The position numbers and the translations under genes were made by a program. A DNA stretch of 64,000 nucleotides from Streptomyces sp. NRRL F-4489 (lineage in GTDB: Bacteria; Actinomycetota; Actinomycetes; Streptomycetales; Streptomycetaceae), in contig NZ_LLZI01000254.1 in the NCBI RefSeq assembly GCF_001509485.1, positions 1-64,000 on the forward strand, in the 5' to 3' direction. Of this stretch, positions 16,364 to 24,918 are shown piece after piece. The notes under the pieces were generated by a model. That model was given only the letters and a program-made list of their open reading frames with translations. It was not told the origin of the DNA and searched no databases. Numbering within the stretch: position 1 is the stretch's first letter; the number at the start of each line of letters is the position of its first letter.

Positions 16364-17760
16364 TGGCCGTGGTGCGCGAGTTCACCCTCCCCGACCTGGG
16401 CGAGGGCCTGACCGAAGCGGTGATCGTGCGCTGGCTGGTCGAGGTCGGCGAGGTGGTGGCCGTCGACCAGCCGGTCGTGGAGGTGGAGACCGCCAAGGCG
16501 ATGGTCGAGGTGCCCTGTCCGTACGGCGGGGTGGTCACCGCCCGGTTCGGCGAGGAGGGCGCCGAGGTGCCGGTCGGCGCGCCGCTGGTGACGGTCGCGG
16601 TCGGCGCCGCGCCGGACGCCCTGCCGGATGGCGGCACGGTGCCCGGCGGCCCGTCCGCCGCCCCGGTTCCGGCCCCCGCCGCGCAGGCGCCGGAGGCCGC
16701 GGAGTCCGGGTCGGGGAACGTCCTGGTCGGCTACGGCACGAGCGGTGCCGCAGCCCGGCGCCGCAGGATCCTGCCGCCCGCCCCGGAGCCCGCCGCGACC
16801 CCCGGGTCGGCCGGTCATGTGCCGGACGCGCGCGGCCCCGCCCGCCCGGTCGCGGACGGCGGCGGCACGGTTGCTGTGATCTCCCCCCTGGTGCGCCGCC
16901 TCGCCCGGGAGCACGGCCTGGATCTGCGGGACGTCCGGGGCACCGGGCGCGACGGCCTGATCCTCCGGACGGACGTCGAGTCCGCGGTCCGCGCGCTGGC
17001 CGGGGCGGCACCCGGCGCCGCGCCCGCCGCCCCCGGGACCCGTACGGCAGCGTCCGCCGCCCCCGCCCCGGGGGAGGAGCGGATTCCGCTGAAGGGCGTG
17101 CGCGGCGCCGCGGCAGAGAAGTTCAGCCGCAGCCGCCGCGAGATCCCGGACGCCACCTGCTGGGTGGACGCCGACGCCACCGAACTCCTCGCCGCCCGCG
17201 CGGCGATGAACGTCCCCGGCGCCCCCAAGGTGTCACTGCTGGCGCTGCTGGCCCGGATCTGCACGGCCGCCCTGGCCCGCTATCCGGAGCTGAACGCCAC
17301 CGTCGACACCGCGGCCCAGGAGATCGTCCGGCTGCCCGCCGTCCACCTCGGCTTCGCGGCGCAGACCGACCGCGGACTGGTGGTGCCCGTCGTCCGGGAC
17401 GCCCAGGACCGCACGGCCGAGCAGCTGTCCGCCGAGATGGCCCGGCTCACCGAGGCCGCCCGCGCCGGGAAGCTCACGCCCGCCGAGCTGTCGCACGGCA
17501 CGTTCACCCTCAACAACTACGGCGTCTTCGGCGTCGACGGCTCCACCCCGATCCTCAACCACCCGGAGGCGGCGATGCTAGGCGTCGGCCGGATATCGCC
17601 CAAGCCGTGGGTGCACGAGGGCGAGTTGGCGGTGCGGCAGGTGGTCCAGCTGTCGTTCACCTTCGACCACCGGGTGTGCGACGGCGGCACCGCGGGCGGC
17701 TTCCTGCGCCACGTGGCCGACTGCGTGGAACGGCCCGCGCTGCTGCTGCGCACCTTGTGA
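16363..17760 (+). CDS. bkdC: Dihydrolipoamide acyltransferase (E2) of branched-chain 2-oxo acid dehydrogenase
   Basis: A 465-residue E2 with one N-terminal lipoyl domain (lipoyl lysine in VEVETAKAMVEV, near residue 45), an Ala/Pro-rich linker, an E1/E3-binding domain (VISPLVRRLAREHGLDLRDV near 170) and a C-terminal acyltransferase domain with the active-site motif DHRVCDGG near residue 430. It moves the acyl group to CoA, giving isobutyryl-, isovaleryl- or 2-methylbutyryl-CoA starters for fatty acids and polyketides. The ATG shares one base with the E1 beta stop (TGATG). Confidence 0.94.
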   Translation: MAVVREFTLPDLGEGLTEAVIVRWLVEVGEVVAVDQPVVEVETAKAMVEVPCPYGGVVTARFGEEGAEVPVGAPLVTVAVGAAPDALPDGGTVPGGPSAAPVPAPAAQAPEAAESGSGNVLVGYGTSGAAARRRRILPPAPEPAATPGSAGHVPDARGPARPVADGGGTVAVISPLVRRLAREHGLDLRDVRGTGRDGLILRTDVESAVRALAGAAPGAAPAAPGTRTAASAAPAPGEERIPLKGVRGAAAEKFSRSRREIPDATCWVDADATELLAARAAMNVPGAPKVSLLALLARICTAALARYPELNATVDTAAQEIVRLPAVHLGFAAQTDRGLVVPVVRDAQDRTAEQLSAEMARLTEAARAGKLTPAELSHGTFTLNNYGVFGVDGSTPILNHPEAAMLGVGRISPKPWVHEGELAVRQVVQLSFTFDHRVCDGGTAGGFLRHVADCVERPALLLRTL

Positions 17761-17806
17761 CGGCCGCCGGCGGCGTTCCGGCGGCGCGCCCGGAGATACT
17801 CAAGGG

Positions 17807-18766
17807 GTGAGCGAGCACACCGACTACGACGCGATCGTGCTGGCCGGCGGGGCCGCCCGGCGGCTCGGCGGGGCGGACAAACCCGCCCTGCGCGTCGGCG
17901 GCCGGACCCTCCTGGACCGGGTGCTGGCCGCCTGCGCCGGCGCCGCGGTCACCGTCGTCGTCGGCCCCGCCCGCCCGACCGCCCGCCCGGTGGTCCGGGC
18001 CCGGGAGGACCCGCCCGGCGGCGGCCCGCTCGCCGCGCTCGACGCCGGACTGCGGCACACCACCGCGCCCACGGTGCTGCTGCTCTCCGCCGACCTGCCG
18101 TTCCTGACGCCCGCCACCGTCCGCGGCCTCCTCGCCGCGGCGGCCGGGCCCGGTGGGCCGGCCCGGGACGGCGCGCTGCTGTGCGACCGGGACGGCCGCG
18201 ACCAGCCGCTGGTCGCCGCGTACCGCTCCGCACCGCTGCGCCGCGCCCTGGACGAGCTGCGGGCCGGCCACGGCGGCCTCGCCGGCCTGCCGCTGCGCCC
18301 CCTGCTGTCCGCGCTGGACCTCGCCCGGGTCCGGGACGCCCCGGCCGCCGCGTCGTTCGACTGCGACACCTGGGAGGACCTCGGCACGGCGCGCGCCCGG
18401 ATCAGGGAGCATGGACACGTGTTGGACGAATGGATCACCGCAGTCAAGGCCGAACTCGGCATCGACCTCGATGTTGACACGGCGGCACTCCTCGACCTCG
18501 CGCGGGACGCGGCCCACGGAGTGGCCCGCCCCGCCGCGCCCCTGACGACGTTCCTGGTGGGCTACGCGGCGGCCCGGCAGGGCGGCGACGTGGCCGAACT
18601 CTCCCGGCGGGCCGCCGCCCTGGCCGACCGCTGGGCGGCGGAGGCCGCGGCCGAGGAAGCCGCGGCGGCGCGCGCGGCGGGCGGCGGCACGCCCGGCGGG
18701 GGCACCCCTGGCGGCAACGCTTCGGGCGGCGGCGCCTCGGGCGGCGAAGCGAAGTCCGCGGAATGA
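17807..18766 (+). CDS. MobA-like nucleotidyltransferase fused to a DUF6457 domain
   Basis: A 319-residue two-domain protein. Residues about 8-205 form a MobA-like fold: IVLAGGAARRLGGADKPAL is the nucleotide-binding signature, LLSADLPFLTPATV holds a metal-binding Asp, and DRDGRDQPLVAAYR follows. MobA attaches GMP to molybdopterin cofactor. Residues about 208-275 (LDEWITAVKAELGIDLDVD onward) match DUF6457, a short actinobacterial domain. A Gly-rich tail ends the protein. Its stop overlaps moeA (ATGA), which supports a molybdenum cofactor role. A -10-like GATACT at 17795-17800 is at leaderless distance. Confidence 0.85.
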   Translation: MSEHTDYDAIVLAGGAARRLGGADKPALRVGGRTLLDRVLAACAGAAVTVVVGPARPTARPVVRAREDPPGGGPLAALDAGLRHTTAPTVLLLSADLPFLTPATVRGLLAAAAGPGGPARDGALLCDRDGRDQPLVAAYRSAPLRRALDELRAGHGGLAGLPLRPLLSALDLARVRDAPAAASFDCDTWEDLGTARARIREHGHVLDEWITAVKAELGIDLDVDTAALLDLARDAAHGVARPAAPLTTFLVGYAAARQGGDVAELSRRAAALADRWAAEAAAEEAAAARAAGGGTPGGGTPGGNASGGGASGGEAKSAE

Positions 18767-20397
18767 CCGACGGGGAGCACGGCGACCGGTTCGGCGACGA
18801 GTTCGCCGACGCCCTCGCGCTGGCCAACGACACCGCGCCCCGCCGGGCGCCCGGCGCCACCGCGGCCGGCACGGACGGCACGACCGCGACCGGCACGTAC
18901 GCCGCGTACGGCGCCGGCCCGGACGACCCGCACGACCCGCACCCGTCCGGCGGCCCCGCGCCCGGCGGCCCCACCCCGGAGCACCCGGCGGGCCCGGCGG
19001 CCGGGGCCTCGGACGGCACCGGCCGCCAGGCCCGCGCCGGCCACCGGGCCACCGCCCCGTCCGCGGCCGCCCCTGCCTCTGCCCGCACCGGCGCCCCGCA
19101 CCACCGCACCACACCCTGGCCCGCCGCCCGGGACCTGGCCGCGCACGCCGTGGACGGGCCGCCCGGCCCCGGCACGGCCCCGCTCGGCGAGGCGCTCGGC
19201 CGTACCCTCGCCGCTCCCCTGACCGCCCTCACCGACCTGCCGTCGTTCGACACCTCGGCGATGGACGGCTGGGCGGTCGCCGGCCCCGGCCCCTGGCGCG
19301 TCGACCGGGTCGCCGCGGACGACGACGCCACCGGTCCCGACCACGGCCTGCTCGCCGGCCACAGCGCCGACGCGGCGCTCGTCGACGGCCACGCGGTGCC
19401 CATCGCCACCGGCGCCCGCGTCCCGCCCGGCGCCACCGCGGTGCTGCGCAGCGAGCACGGCGAGATCCTCGAACTCCCCGACGGCCGCGCCCGGTTGTAC
19501 ACGCCGCGGCCGGTCTCCCCCGGCCAGGACATCCGCCCGCGCGGCCAGGAGTGCCGCACCGGCGACCACCTGCTGCCGGCCGACGCGCTGGTCACCCCCG
19601 CGGTCCTCGGCCTGGCCGCGGCGGCCGGCTACGACGAGCTGTCCGTCCACCCCCGCCCGCGCGTCGAGGTCTTCGTCCTCGGCGACGAACTGCTGCGCAG
19701 CGGCCGGCCCGAGGGCGGCCGGATCCGCGACGCGCTCGGCCCGATGCTGGTCCCCTGGCTGCGCGCCCTGGGCGCCGAGATGGCACCGCCCCGGCACCTC
19801 GCCGACGACGCCGAGCTGCTCCACGAGGCCCTGGCCGGCTCCACCGCCGACCTGGTCGTCACCACCGGCGGCACCGCGGCCGGCCCGGTCGACCACCTCC
19901 ACCCGACCCTCCGCCGGATGGGCGCGGAGCTGCTGGTGGACGGGGTGGCGGTGCGCCCCGGCCACCCCATGCTGCTGGCCCGCCTGGCGCCCCGCCGGCA
20001 CCTCGTCGGCCTCCCGGGCAATCCGCTCGCCGCCGTCTCCGGTCTGCTCACCCTGGCCGAACCGCTCCTCCGCACCCTCGCCGCCCGCCGCCCGGCCGAG
20101 CCGTACCGCGTCCCGCTGGCCGCCGCCGTCCAGGGGCATCCGCGCGACACCCGGCTCGTCCCGGTCGCCTACCGCGACGACGACCGGCACGGCCTGATCG
20201 CCGCCCCGCTGCGCTTCCACGGGCCCGCGATGCTGCGCGGGATCGCCGCCGCGGACGCGCTGGCGGTCGTCCCGCCGGGCGGCGCGGAACGCGGCACCGA
20301 GGCCGAACTCCTCGAACTCCCCTGGCCCGCCGGCTGGTCGGCGGGCTGGCCCGCCCCCGGCACGGGCTACGACTCCGCGTCCGGCGGCCCCGCCTGA
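18763..20397 (+). CDS. moeA: Molybdopterin molybdenumtransferase MoeA
   Basis: A 544-residue MoeA. The first 130 or so residues are a low-complexity Gly/Ala/Pro extension absent from typical 400-residue MoeA. The core then shows LGRTLAAPLTAL, DLPSFDTSAMDGWAVAG (the substrate loop, near residue 162), PIATGARVPPGATAVL, and the MoCF domain VVTTGGTAAGPVDHL near residue 365, with VGLPGNPLAAVSGLLTL after it. It inserts molybdate into adenylylated molybdopterin. Confidence 0.93.
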   Translation: MTDGEHGDRFGDEFADALALANDTAPRRAPGATAAGTDGTTATGTYAAYGAGPDDPHDPHPSGGPAPGGPTPEHPAGPAAGASDGTGRQARAGHRATAPSAAAPASARTGAPHHRTTPWPAARDLAAHAVDGPPGPGTAPLGEALGRTLAAPLTALTDLPSFDTSAMDGWAVAGPGPWRVDRVAADDDATGPDHGLLAGHSADAALVDGHAVPIATGARVPPGATAVLRSEHGEILELPDGRARLYTPRPVSPGQDIRPRGQECRTGDHLLPADALVTPAVLGLAAAAGYDELSVHPRPRVEVFVLGDELLRSGRPEGGRIRDALGPMLVPWLRALGAEMAPPRHLADDAELLHEALAGSTADLVVTTGGTAAGPVDHLHPTLRRMGAELLVDGVAVRPGHPMLLARLAPRRHLVGLPGNPLAAVSGLLTLAEPLLRTLAARRPAEPYRVPLAAAVQGHPRDTRLVPVAYRDDDRHGLIAAPLRFHGPAMLRGIAAADALAVVPPGGAERGTEAELLELPWPAGWSAGWPAPGTGYDSASGGPA

Positions 20398-20410
20398 CAC
20401 CGCCGCCCGC

Positions 20411-20439
20411 CGGCCCGGCGCTCCCGGCCGACCGGGCCG
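20411..20439. terminator. Possible hairpin between convergent moeA and the K+ channel gene
   Basis: CGGCCCGG (20411-20418) and CCGGGCCG (20432-20439) could pair across a 13-base loop. The stem is short and no U-tract follows. Confidence 0.35.
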
Positions 20440-21561
20440 TCAGCCCGCCGCGGGCTCCCCGGCCGGCACCCGCTGCACGGTGATCAGCCGATCCCCGGCC
20501 CGCAGAGTCCCGGCCTCCGGCTGCGTGTAGTCCAGCAGCCTGCCGCCGCGCACCACGGCCACCACCAGGTCGCCGCACGTGCGCGGGGAGCGCCCCACCT
20601 CGCCTGCCACCACCGGGCGTTCGGTCAGGTCCAGGCCGCTGCCGAAGGTCATCAGGCGCTCCAGGACGGCCCCCGCGCTGGGGCTGGCCATCGCCACGCC
20701 CAGCAGCCGGCCCGCCGAGCTGGAGCTCGTGACGACGGTGTCGGCGCCGCTCTGCTTCAGCAGCGGCAGGTTCTCGTCCTCCCGGACCGCCACCACGATG
20801 GTGGCGTGCTTGTTGAGCTGGCGGGCGGTGAGCGTCACCAGCGCGGCGGTCTCGTCGCGGTGGGTGGCGACGACCACCTTCGCGGCCCGGGGGAGTTCGG
20901 CCCGGCGCAGCGCGTCGGACCGGGTGGCGTCCCCGATGACCCCCACCAGCCCGTCGTTGCTCGCCGCGTCCACGGTCGGCTTCTTGGGGTCCACCACCAC
21001 GATCTTCTGCTTCGGCACGCCCTGCCCGACCAGCGTCTGCACGGCGTGCCGGCCCTTCGTCCCGTAGCCGATGACGACGACGTGATCGCGCATGCGCGAC
21101 CGCCAGCGGTGCACCCGCACCTGGTGCCGGGTGCGCTCGGTGAGCACTTCCAGCGTGGTGCCGACCAGGATGATCAGGAACAGCACGCGCAACGGTGTGA
21201 TGACGAAGATGTTGGTCAGCCGCGCGCTGTCGCTGATCGGCGTGATGTCGCCGTAACCGGTGGTGGAGAGCGTCACCGTCGCGTAGTACGCCGCGTCGAG
21301 CAGCCCGACGTCGCCGCCCGCGTTGTCGTGGTACCCGTCGCCGTCCATCCACACCACGAACGTCGTCAGGGCCAGCACCACCAGCGCCATCACGAGCCGC
21401 CGCAGGACCTGCTGAAGCGGCGGTTTCACGCCCTGCGCGGGCATCACGACGGCCCGCCCGGCCTCCCCCTGCTCCTCGGCCTGGGACCGCGAACGCGACC
21501 ACAGCGCCCGGAGGACGGAGACCTTGCCGGGCGCGCGGGGCGGCGTGTGCTCGTCGTTCAT
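20440..21561 (-). CDS. Potassium channel protein with RCK (TrkA-N/TrkA-C) domains
   Basis: A 373-residue two-helix potassium channel with a cytosolic RCK gate. Membrane helices flank the pore (LVMALVVLALTTFVVWM near residue 50 and IFVITPLRVLFLIILVGTTLEVL near 110). The selectivity filter is TLSTTGYGDI. The RCK domain starts at DHVVVIGYGTKGRHAVQTL near residue 150 and ends with a TrkA-C-like region. GAGGAG lies eight bases before the ATG at 21561. An RCK-only paralogue is divergent to it. Conduction and ligand are not known. Confidence 0.88.
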   Translation of the reverse strand: MNDEHTPPRAPGKVSVLRALWSRSRSQAEEQGEAGRAVVMPAQGVKPPLQQVLRRLVMALVVLALTTFVVWMDGDGYHDNAGGDVGLLDAAYYATVTLSTTGYGDITPISDSARLTNIFVITPLRVLFLIILVGTTLEVLTERTRHQVRVHRWRSRMRDHVVVIGYGTKGRHAVQTLVGQGVPKQKIVVVDPKKPTVDAASNDGLVGVIGDATRSDALRRAELPRAAKVVVATHRDETAALVTLTARQLNKHATIVVAVREDENLPLLKQSGADTVVTSSSSAGRLLGVAMASPSAGAVLERLMTFGSGLDLTERPVVAGEVGRSPRTCGDLVVAVVRGGRLLDYTQPEAGTLRAGDRLITVQRVPAGEPAAG

Positions 21562-21806
21562 GCGGCCGGCTCCTCGGGTGCGGCCTGCGCGGTGAACGTC
21601 GCTGGATACGGCATACCGGTCATCCTCCGGGTTTCGGGCGCCCATGGTCTCCCGCCGGAAGTGTGTCAGGAGCCGGCGCCCGGTCCGGCCGGGACAGCGC
21701 GGGCCGGCCCGGTGCGCCGGAAAACCGCCTCCGGCGCTCCGGGATCGGTAGCGTCGGAACAGCCCCGTTCCCCGCACCCCGATCACGCCACCGCTGGAGA
21801 ACCGCC

Positions 21807-22529
21807 TTGCGCGACCACACCGTCATCGTCGGCTACGGAACCAAGGGCCGGTCCGCCGTCCAGACCCTGTGCGCCACCGGCCTGCCCCGCGACCGCGTCG
21901 TCATCGTCGACACCGGCTCCAAGGTGATCGAGGCCGCGGTGGCCGAGGGGTTCGCGGGCGTGGTCGGCGACGGGACGCGCAGCGATGTGCTGCTCCGCGC
22001 CGAGATCCAGCGCGCGCACCAGGTCGTCATCGCCACCCAGCGCGACGACACCGCCGTCCTGGTCTCCTTGACCGCCCGTCAGCTCAACAAGGACGCCACC
22101 ATCGTCGCCGCGGTGCGGGAGGAGGAGAACGCCCCGCTGCTGCGGCAGTCCGGCGCCGACGCGGTCATCACCTCGGCCAGCGCCGCCGGCCGGCTGCTGG
22201 GGCTCTCGGTGCACAGCCCCAGCGCGGGCGCCGTCATGGAGGACCTGATCCAGCAGGGCAGCGGCCTGGACCTGGTGGAACGGCCGGTGGTGAAGTCCGA
22301 GGTCGGCACGTCCGTCCGGGACGCCCGCGACCTGGTCGTCTCCGTCCTGCGCGGCCACCGGCTGCTGAGCTTCGACGACCCGGAGGCGAGCCCGCTCCAG
22401 ACCGCGGACCGCCTGATCACCATCGTCCGGGCCGCGCCGGCCGGCGAACCGGACCCCGCCGGGCGGCCGTCCGCCAAGCCGACGCTGCCCGGTACGGCGG
22501 TGTCCGCCATGCGCCCCGCGGACGAATGA
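21807..22529 (+). CDS. Stand-alone RCK/TrkA-N domain protein, paralogue of the adjacent channel
   Basis: A 240-residue NAD-binding RCK protein closely similar to the C-terminal two thirds of the neighbouring channel: DHTVIVGYGTKGRSAVQTL, VVGDGTRSDVLLRAEIQRAHQVVIATQRDDTAVLVSLTARQLNKDAT (in sections) and LLGLSVHSPSAGAVMEDLIQQGSGLDL. It has no pore or membrane helix. The frame is open back to 21663, and the match extends to HRWR just before the proposed start. A TTG at 21807 with GGAGA upstream fits; an upstream start is possible. It is either a separate gating subunit or the remnant of a duplicated channel. Confidence 0.75.
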   Translation: MRDHTVIVGYGTKGRSAVQTLCATGLPRDRVVIVDTGSKVIEAAVAEGFAGVVGDGTRSDVLLRAEIQRAHQVVIATQRDDTAVLVSLTARQLNKDATIVAAVREEENAPLLRQSGADAVITSASAAGRLLGLSVHSPSAGAVMEDLIQQGSGLDLVERPVVKSEVGTSVRDARDLVVSVLRGHRLLSFDDPEASPLQTADRLITIVRAAPAGEPDPAGRPSAKPTLPGTAVSAMRPADE

Positions 22530-22624
22530 CCGGGCGGGCGAGCGCGGCGCCACCGCCCGCTCCCGGCGCGCCGCCCGGTCCGCCGGCCGCGTACCGCCCT
22601 TTCGCCCCGCGGCCTGACGGCGAG

Positions 22625-22630
22625 TAGCCT
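22625..22630 (+). promoter_or_regulatory. -10 hexamer of a probable leaderless promoter (quinone oxidoreductase)
   Basis: TAGCCT ends seven bases before ATG 22638, with no Shine-Dalgarno sequence between. Confidence 0.5.
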
Positions 22631-22637
22631 CGCGCCC

Positions 22638-23615
22638 ATGCGAGCGATCACCATCCCCGAACCCGGAGGCCCCGAAGCCCTCGTGTGGGCCGACGTGCCC
22701 GATCCGCAGCCCGCCGAGGGCGAGGTCCTGATCGAGGTCGCGGCCAGCGCCGTGAACCGCGCCGACCTCCTCCAGCGCCAGGGCTTCTACGACCCGCCGC
22801 CCGGCGCCTCCCCGTACCCGGGCCTGGAGTGCTCGGGGCGGATCGCCGCGGTCGGGCCCGGCGTGCACGGCTGGGCGGTCGGCGACGAGGTCTGCGCGCT
22901 GCTGGCGGGCGGCGGCTACGCCGAGAAGGTCGCCGTCCCGGCCGGCCAGGTGCTGCCGCTGCCGCCCGGCGTCGACCTCGTCACGGCCGCCTCGCTCCCC
23001 GAGGTCGCCTGCACCGTCTGGTCGAACGTCTTCATGATCGCGCACCTGCGGCCCGGCGAGACGCTGCTGGTCCACGGCGGCGCCAGCGGCATCGGCACCA
23101 TGGCCATCCAGCTCGCCAAGGCGGTCGGCGCGCGGGTCGCGGTCACCGCCGGCGGCCCCGAAAAGCTGGCCCGCTGCGCCGAGTTGGGCGCCGACCTGCT
23201 CATCGACTACCGCGAACAGGACTTCGTCCAGGAGATCCGCAAGGCCACCGGCGGCCAGGGCGCGGACGTCATCCTCGACATCATCGGCGCCAAGTACCTC
23301 CAGCGGAACATCAAGGCGCTGGCGGTCGCCGGCCGCCTGGCGATCATCGGGCTGCAGGGCGGGGTGAAGGCGGAGCTGAACCTCGCCGCGCTGATCTCCA
23401 AGCGCGCCGCGATCACCGGCACCGGTCTGCGGGCCCGCCCGGTGAGCGAGAAGTCGGCCATCGTCGCCGCCGTCCGCGAGCACGTCTGGCCGCTGATCGG
23501 CAACGGCCAGGTCCGCCCGATCGTGGACCGGACGCTGCCGATGGCCCAGGCCGCCGAGGCGCACCGCGTACTGGACTCCAGCACCCACTTCGGCAAGGTC
23601 ATCCTGACCGTCTGA
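22638..23615 (+). CDS. NAD(P)H-quinone oxidoreductase (zinc-free MDR family)
   Basis: A 325-residue medium-chain dehydrogenase/reductase of the zeta-crystallin/PIG3 type. It starts MRAITIPEPGGPEALVW, has the family stretch AVNRADLLQRQGFYDPPPG near residue 40, and the NADPH-binding loop VHGGASGIGTMAIQLAKA near 145. Structural zinc cysteines are absent. It would reduce quinones or similar enones with NADPH. It appears to be a single-gene unit with a leaderless promoter. Confidence 0.9.
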   Translation: MRAITIPEPGGPEALVWADVPDPQPAEGEVLIEVAASAVNRADLLQRQGFYDPPPGASPYPGLECSGRIAAVGPGVHGWAVGDEVCALLAGGGYAEKVAVPAGQVLPLPPGVDLVTAASLPEVACTVWSNVFMIAHLRPGETLLVHGGASGIGTMAIQLAKAVGARVAVTAGGPEKLARCAELGADLLIDYREQDFVQEIRKATGGQGADVILDIIGAKYLQRNIKALAVAGRLAIIGLQGGVKAELNLAALISKRAAITGTGLRARPVSEKSAIVAAVREHVWPLIGNGQVRPIVDRTLPMAQAAEAHRVLDSSTHFGKVILTV

Positions 23616-23764
23616 GCCGCCGACCAGGCGCTTTCCGGGGCCTTGACGGCCCCCGCCCCTCTCCGTGCCGGCGGGTCACCCGGCCGACCTGCCCGAGATG
23701 CCGCGGTCATGCCGCCGTGTGACGCTGGGCACGTCACTCGACGGCTCGGCACGGGAGGGGCACC

Positions 23765-24595
23765 GTGGTCGCTCCAGGATTCCGTACGCGCATTGCCACA
23801 AGTCTGCTGGTGGTCGCCGCCGCCCTGCCCGTCTCCCTGATGTCCGGCACCGCGCTGGCCGTGGACCACCGGGCCACCCCGGCCGCCCGGCCCGGCGAAC
23901 CGATGGACGACTACGCGGCGGACCCCCTGCTGACCGCGGACCGCTTCGGGGAGATGTACCCGGCCCGTCCCGGCGCGCCGGAGGGCCTCCCGGACTACCC
24001 CGGCACCACCGACTTCCGGGACCTCCCGGATCGCTTCCCCGGCTTCTCCGGCACCCTGCCGGCCTTCCCGCACCACCCCGGCGGGCCGTTCCCGCACGGG
24101 CGCCACCACCACCGGCACCATCCGTTCGGCCCGCGCTTCCCCTGGTCAGGGGCGTCCGCTCCGGACTTCGGTACCACCATCGCGGACGACGCCTCGGACG
24201 GGGACCCCGCCGTACCGTCCGCCCCACCGCGCACGCCGTCCGCCGACCCCGTCCAGCTGCCGTCCAGCCGGCCCGCCCCCGCGCCGCACGACAGCGCCCC
24301 GCGGCCGTCCCCGCCCGAGGTCCCGGACGCCGCCGATACGGAGCTTCCCTCCCCGGCCGCCCCCCGCGATCTCGCCGACCCCGCCGCCCCGAGCCCGTAC
24401 CGGCAGGTGCCGTCGCCCGCACCCGAACAGCACCCCGGAACCACCGAGAACGAAGCCGGCCCGGACCCGTCGGCCGGCCCCTACTCCCTCGAAACCTCGG
24501 GCGACCACGTCGAACGGGTCCTGCCGATGGGCGCGGGGATGGCCCTCACCGGCCTGGGGCTCGCCTTCCTCGGCCTGCGGCTGCGGCGGCGCTGA
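23765..24595 (+). CDS. Predicted surface protein, Pro/His-rich, with C-terminal membrane anchor
   Basis: A 276-residue protein that I do not recognise. It has a signal peptide (TSLLVVAAALPVSLMSGTALA, residues about 12-33), a Pro-rich extracytoplasmic region with a His-rich stretch (PHGRHHHRHHPFG near residue 115) and a C-terminal hydrophobic helix, MALTGLGLAFLGL, followed by RLRRR. This topology, signal peptide plus a short C-terminal anchor with a basic tail and no LPXTG sequence, suggests anchoring in the membrane. The His-rich region could bind metal, but that is a guess. GGGAGGGG lies just upstream of the GTG start. The parS array follows directly. Confidence 0.7.
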   Translation: MVAPGFRTRIATSLLVVAAALPVSLMSGTALAVDHRATPAARPGEPMDDYAADPLLTADRFGEMYPARPGAPEGLPDYPGTTDFRDLPDRFPGFSGTLPAFPHHPGGPFPHGRHHHRHHPFGPRFPWSGASAPDFGTTIADDASDGDPAVPSAPPRTPSADPVQLPSSRPAPAPHDSAPRPSPPEVPDAADTELPSPAAPRDLADPAAPSPYRQVPSPAPEQHPGTTENEAGPDPSAGPYSLETSGDHVERVLPMGAGMALTGLGLAFLGLRLRRR

Positions 24596-24610
24596 GGGGC
24601 CGGAGACCAT

Positions 24611-24842
24611 GTTTCACGTGAAACACGCGCGCACGGTTTCACGTGAAACACGGTGTGGCGGCCATGCGTGGTTTCACGTGAAACGCGCCCCGGCCTCGTG
24701 GTTTCCCGTGAAACACCGTGCGCCCGGGCCGGTGTTTCACGTGAAACATCGAGCGCCGAGCGACTGGTTTCACGTGAAACATCGCGGTACCGCCCCCGTG
24801 GTTTCACGTGAAACACGGGAAGGGCGCGGTTTCACGTGAAAC
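24611..24842. repeat. parS array: eight ParB-binding sites in 232 bp
   Basis: Seven perfect copies of GTTTCACGTGAAAC start at 24611, 24636, 24671, 24734, 24767, 24801 and 24829. An eighth with one change (GTTTCCCGTGAAAC) starts at 24701. Start-to-start distances are 25-35 bases. This palindrome is the Streptomyces parS consensus bound by ParB for chromosome segregation. The array fills the gap between the surface-protein gene and bpa. The short reading frames across it (with peptides such as FHVKH) are by-products of the repeat. Confidence 0.96.
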
Positions 24843-24918
24843 ATGCCCTCAACCTGGGTGGATCACCTTCTGTCAGGGGCACCACCGTTCTGGACCTGTC
24901 GTACGAGAGAATGGCGGC

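Noticed and set aside
24609..24839. A 76-codon reading frame with repeated FHVKH and VSRET peptides
   Set aside because: The peptides come from translating parS repeats in different frames. There is no gene-like composition or homologue signal.
24611..24842. CRISPR-like array of short repeats with spacers
   Set aside because: Repeats are 14-base perfect palindromes with 11-21-base spacers, found singly elsewhere too, and no cas genes are present.
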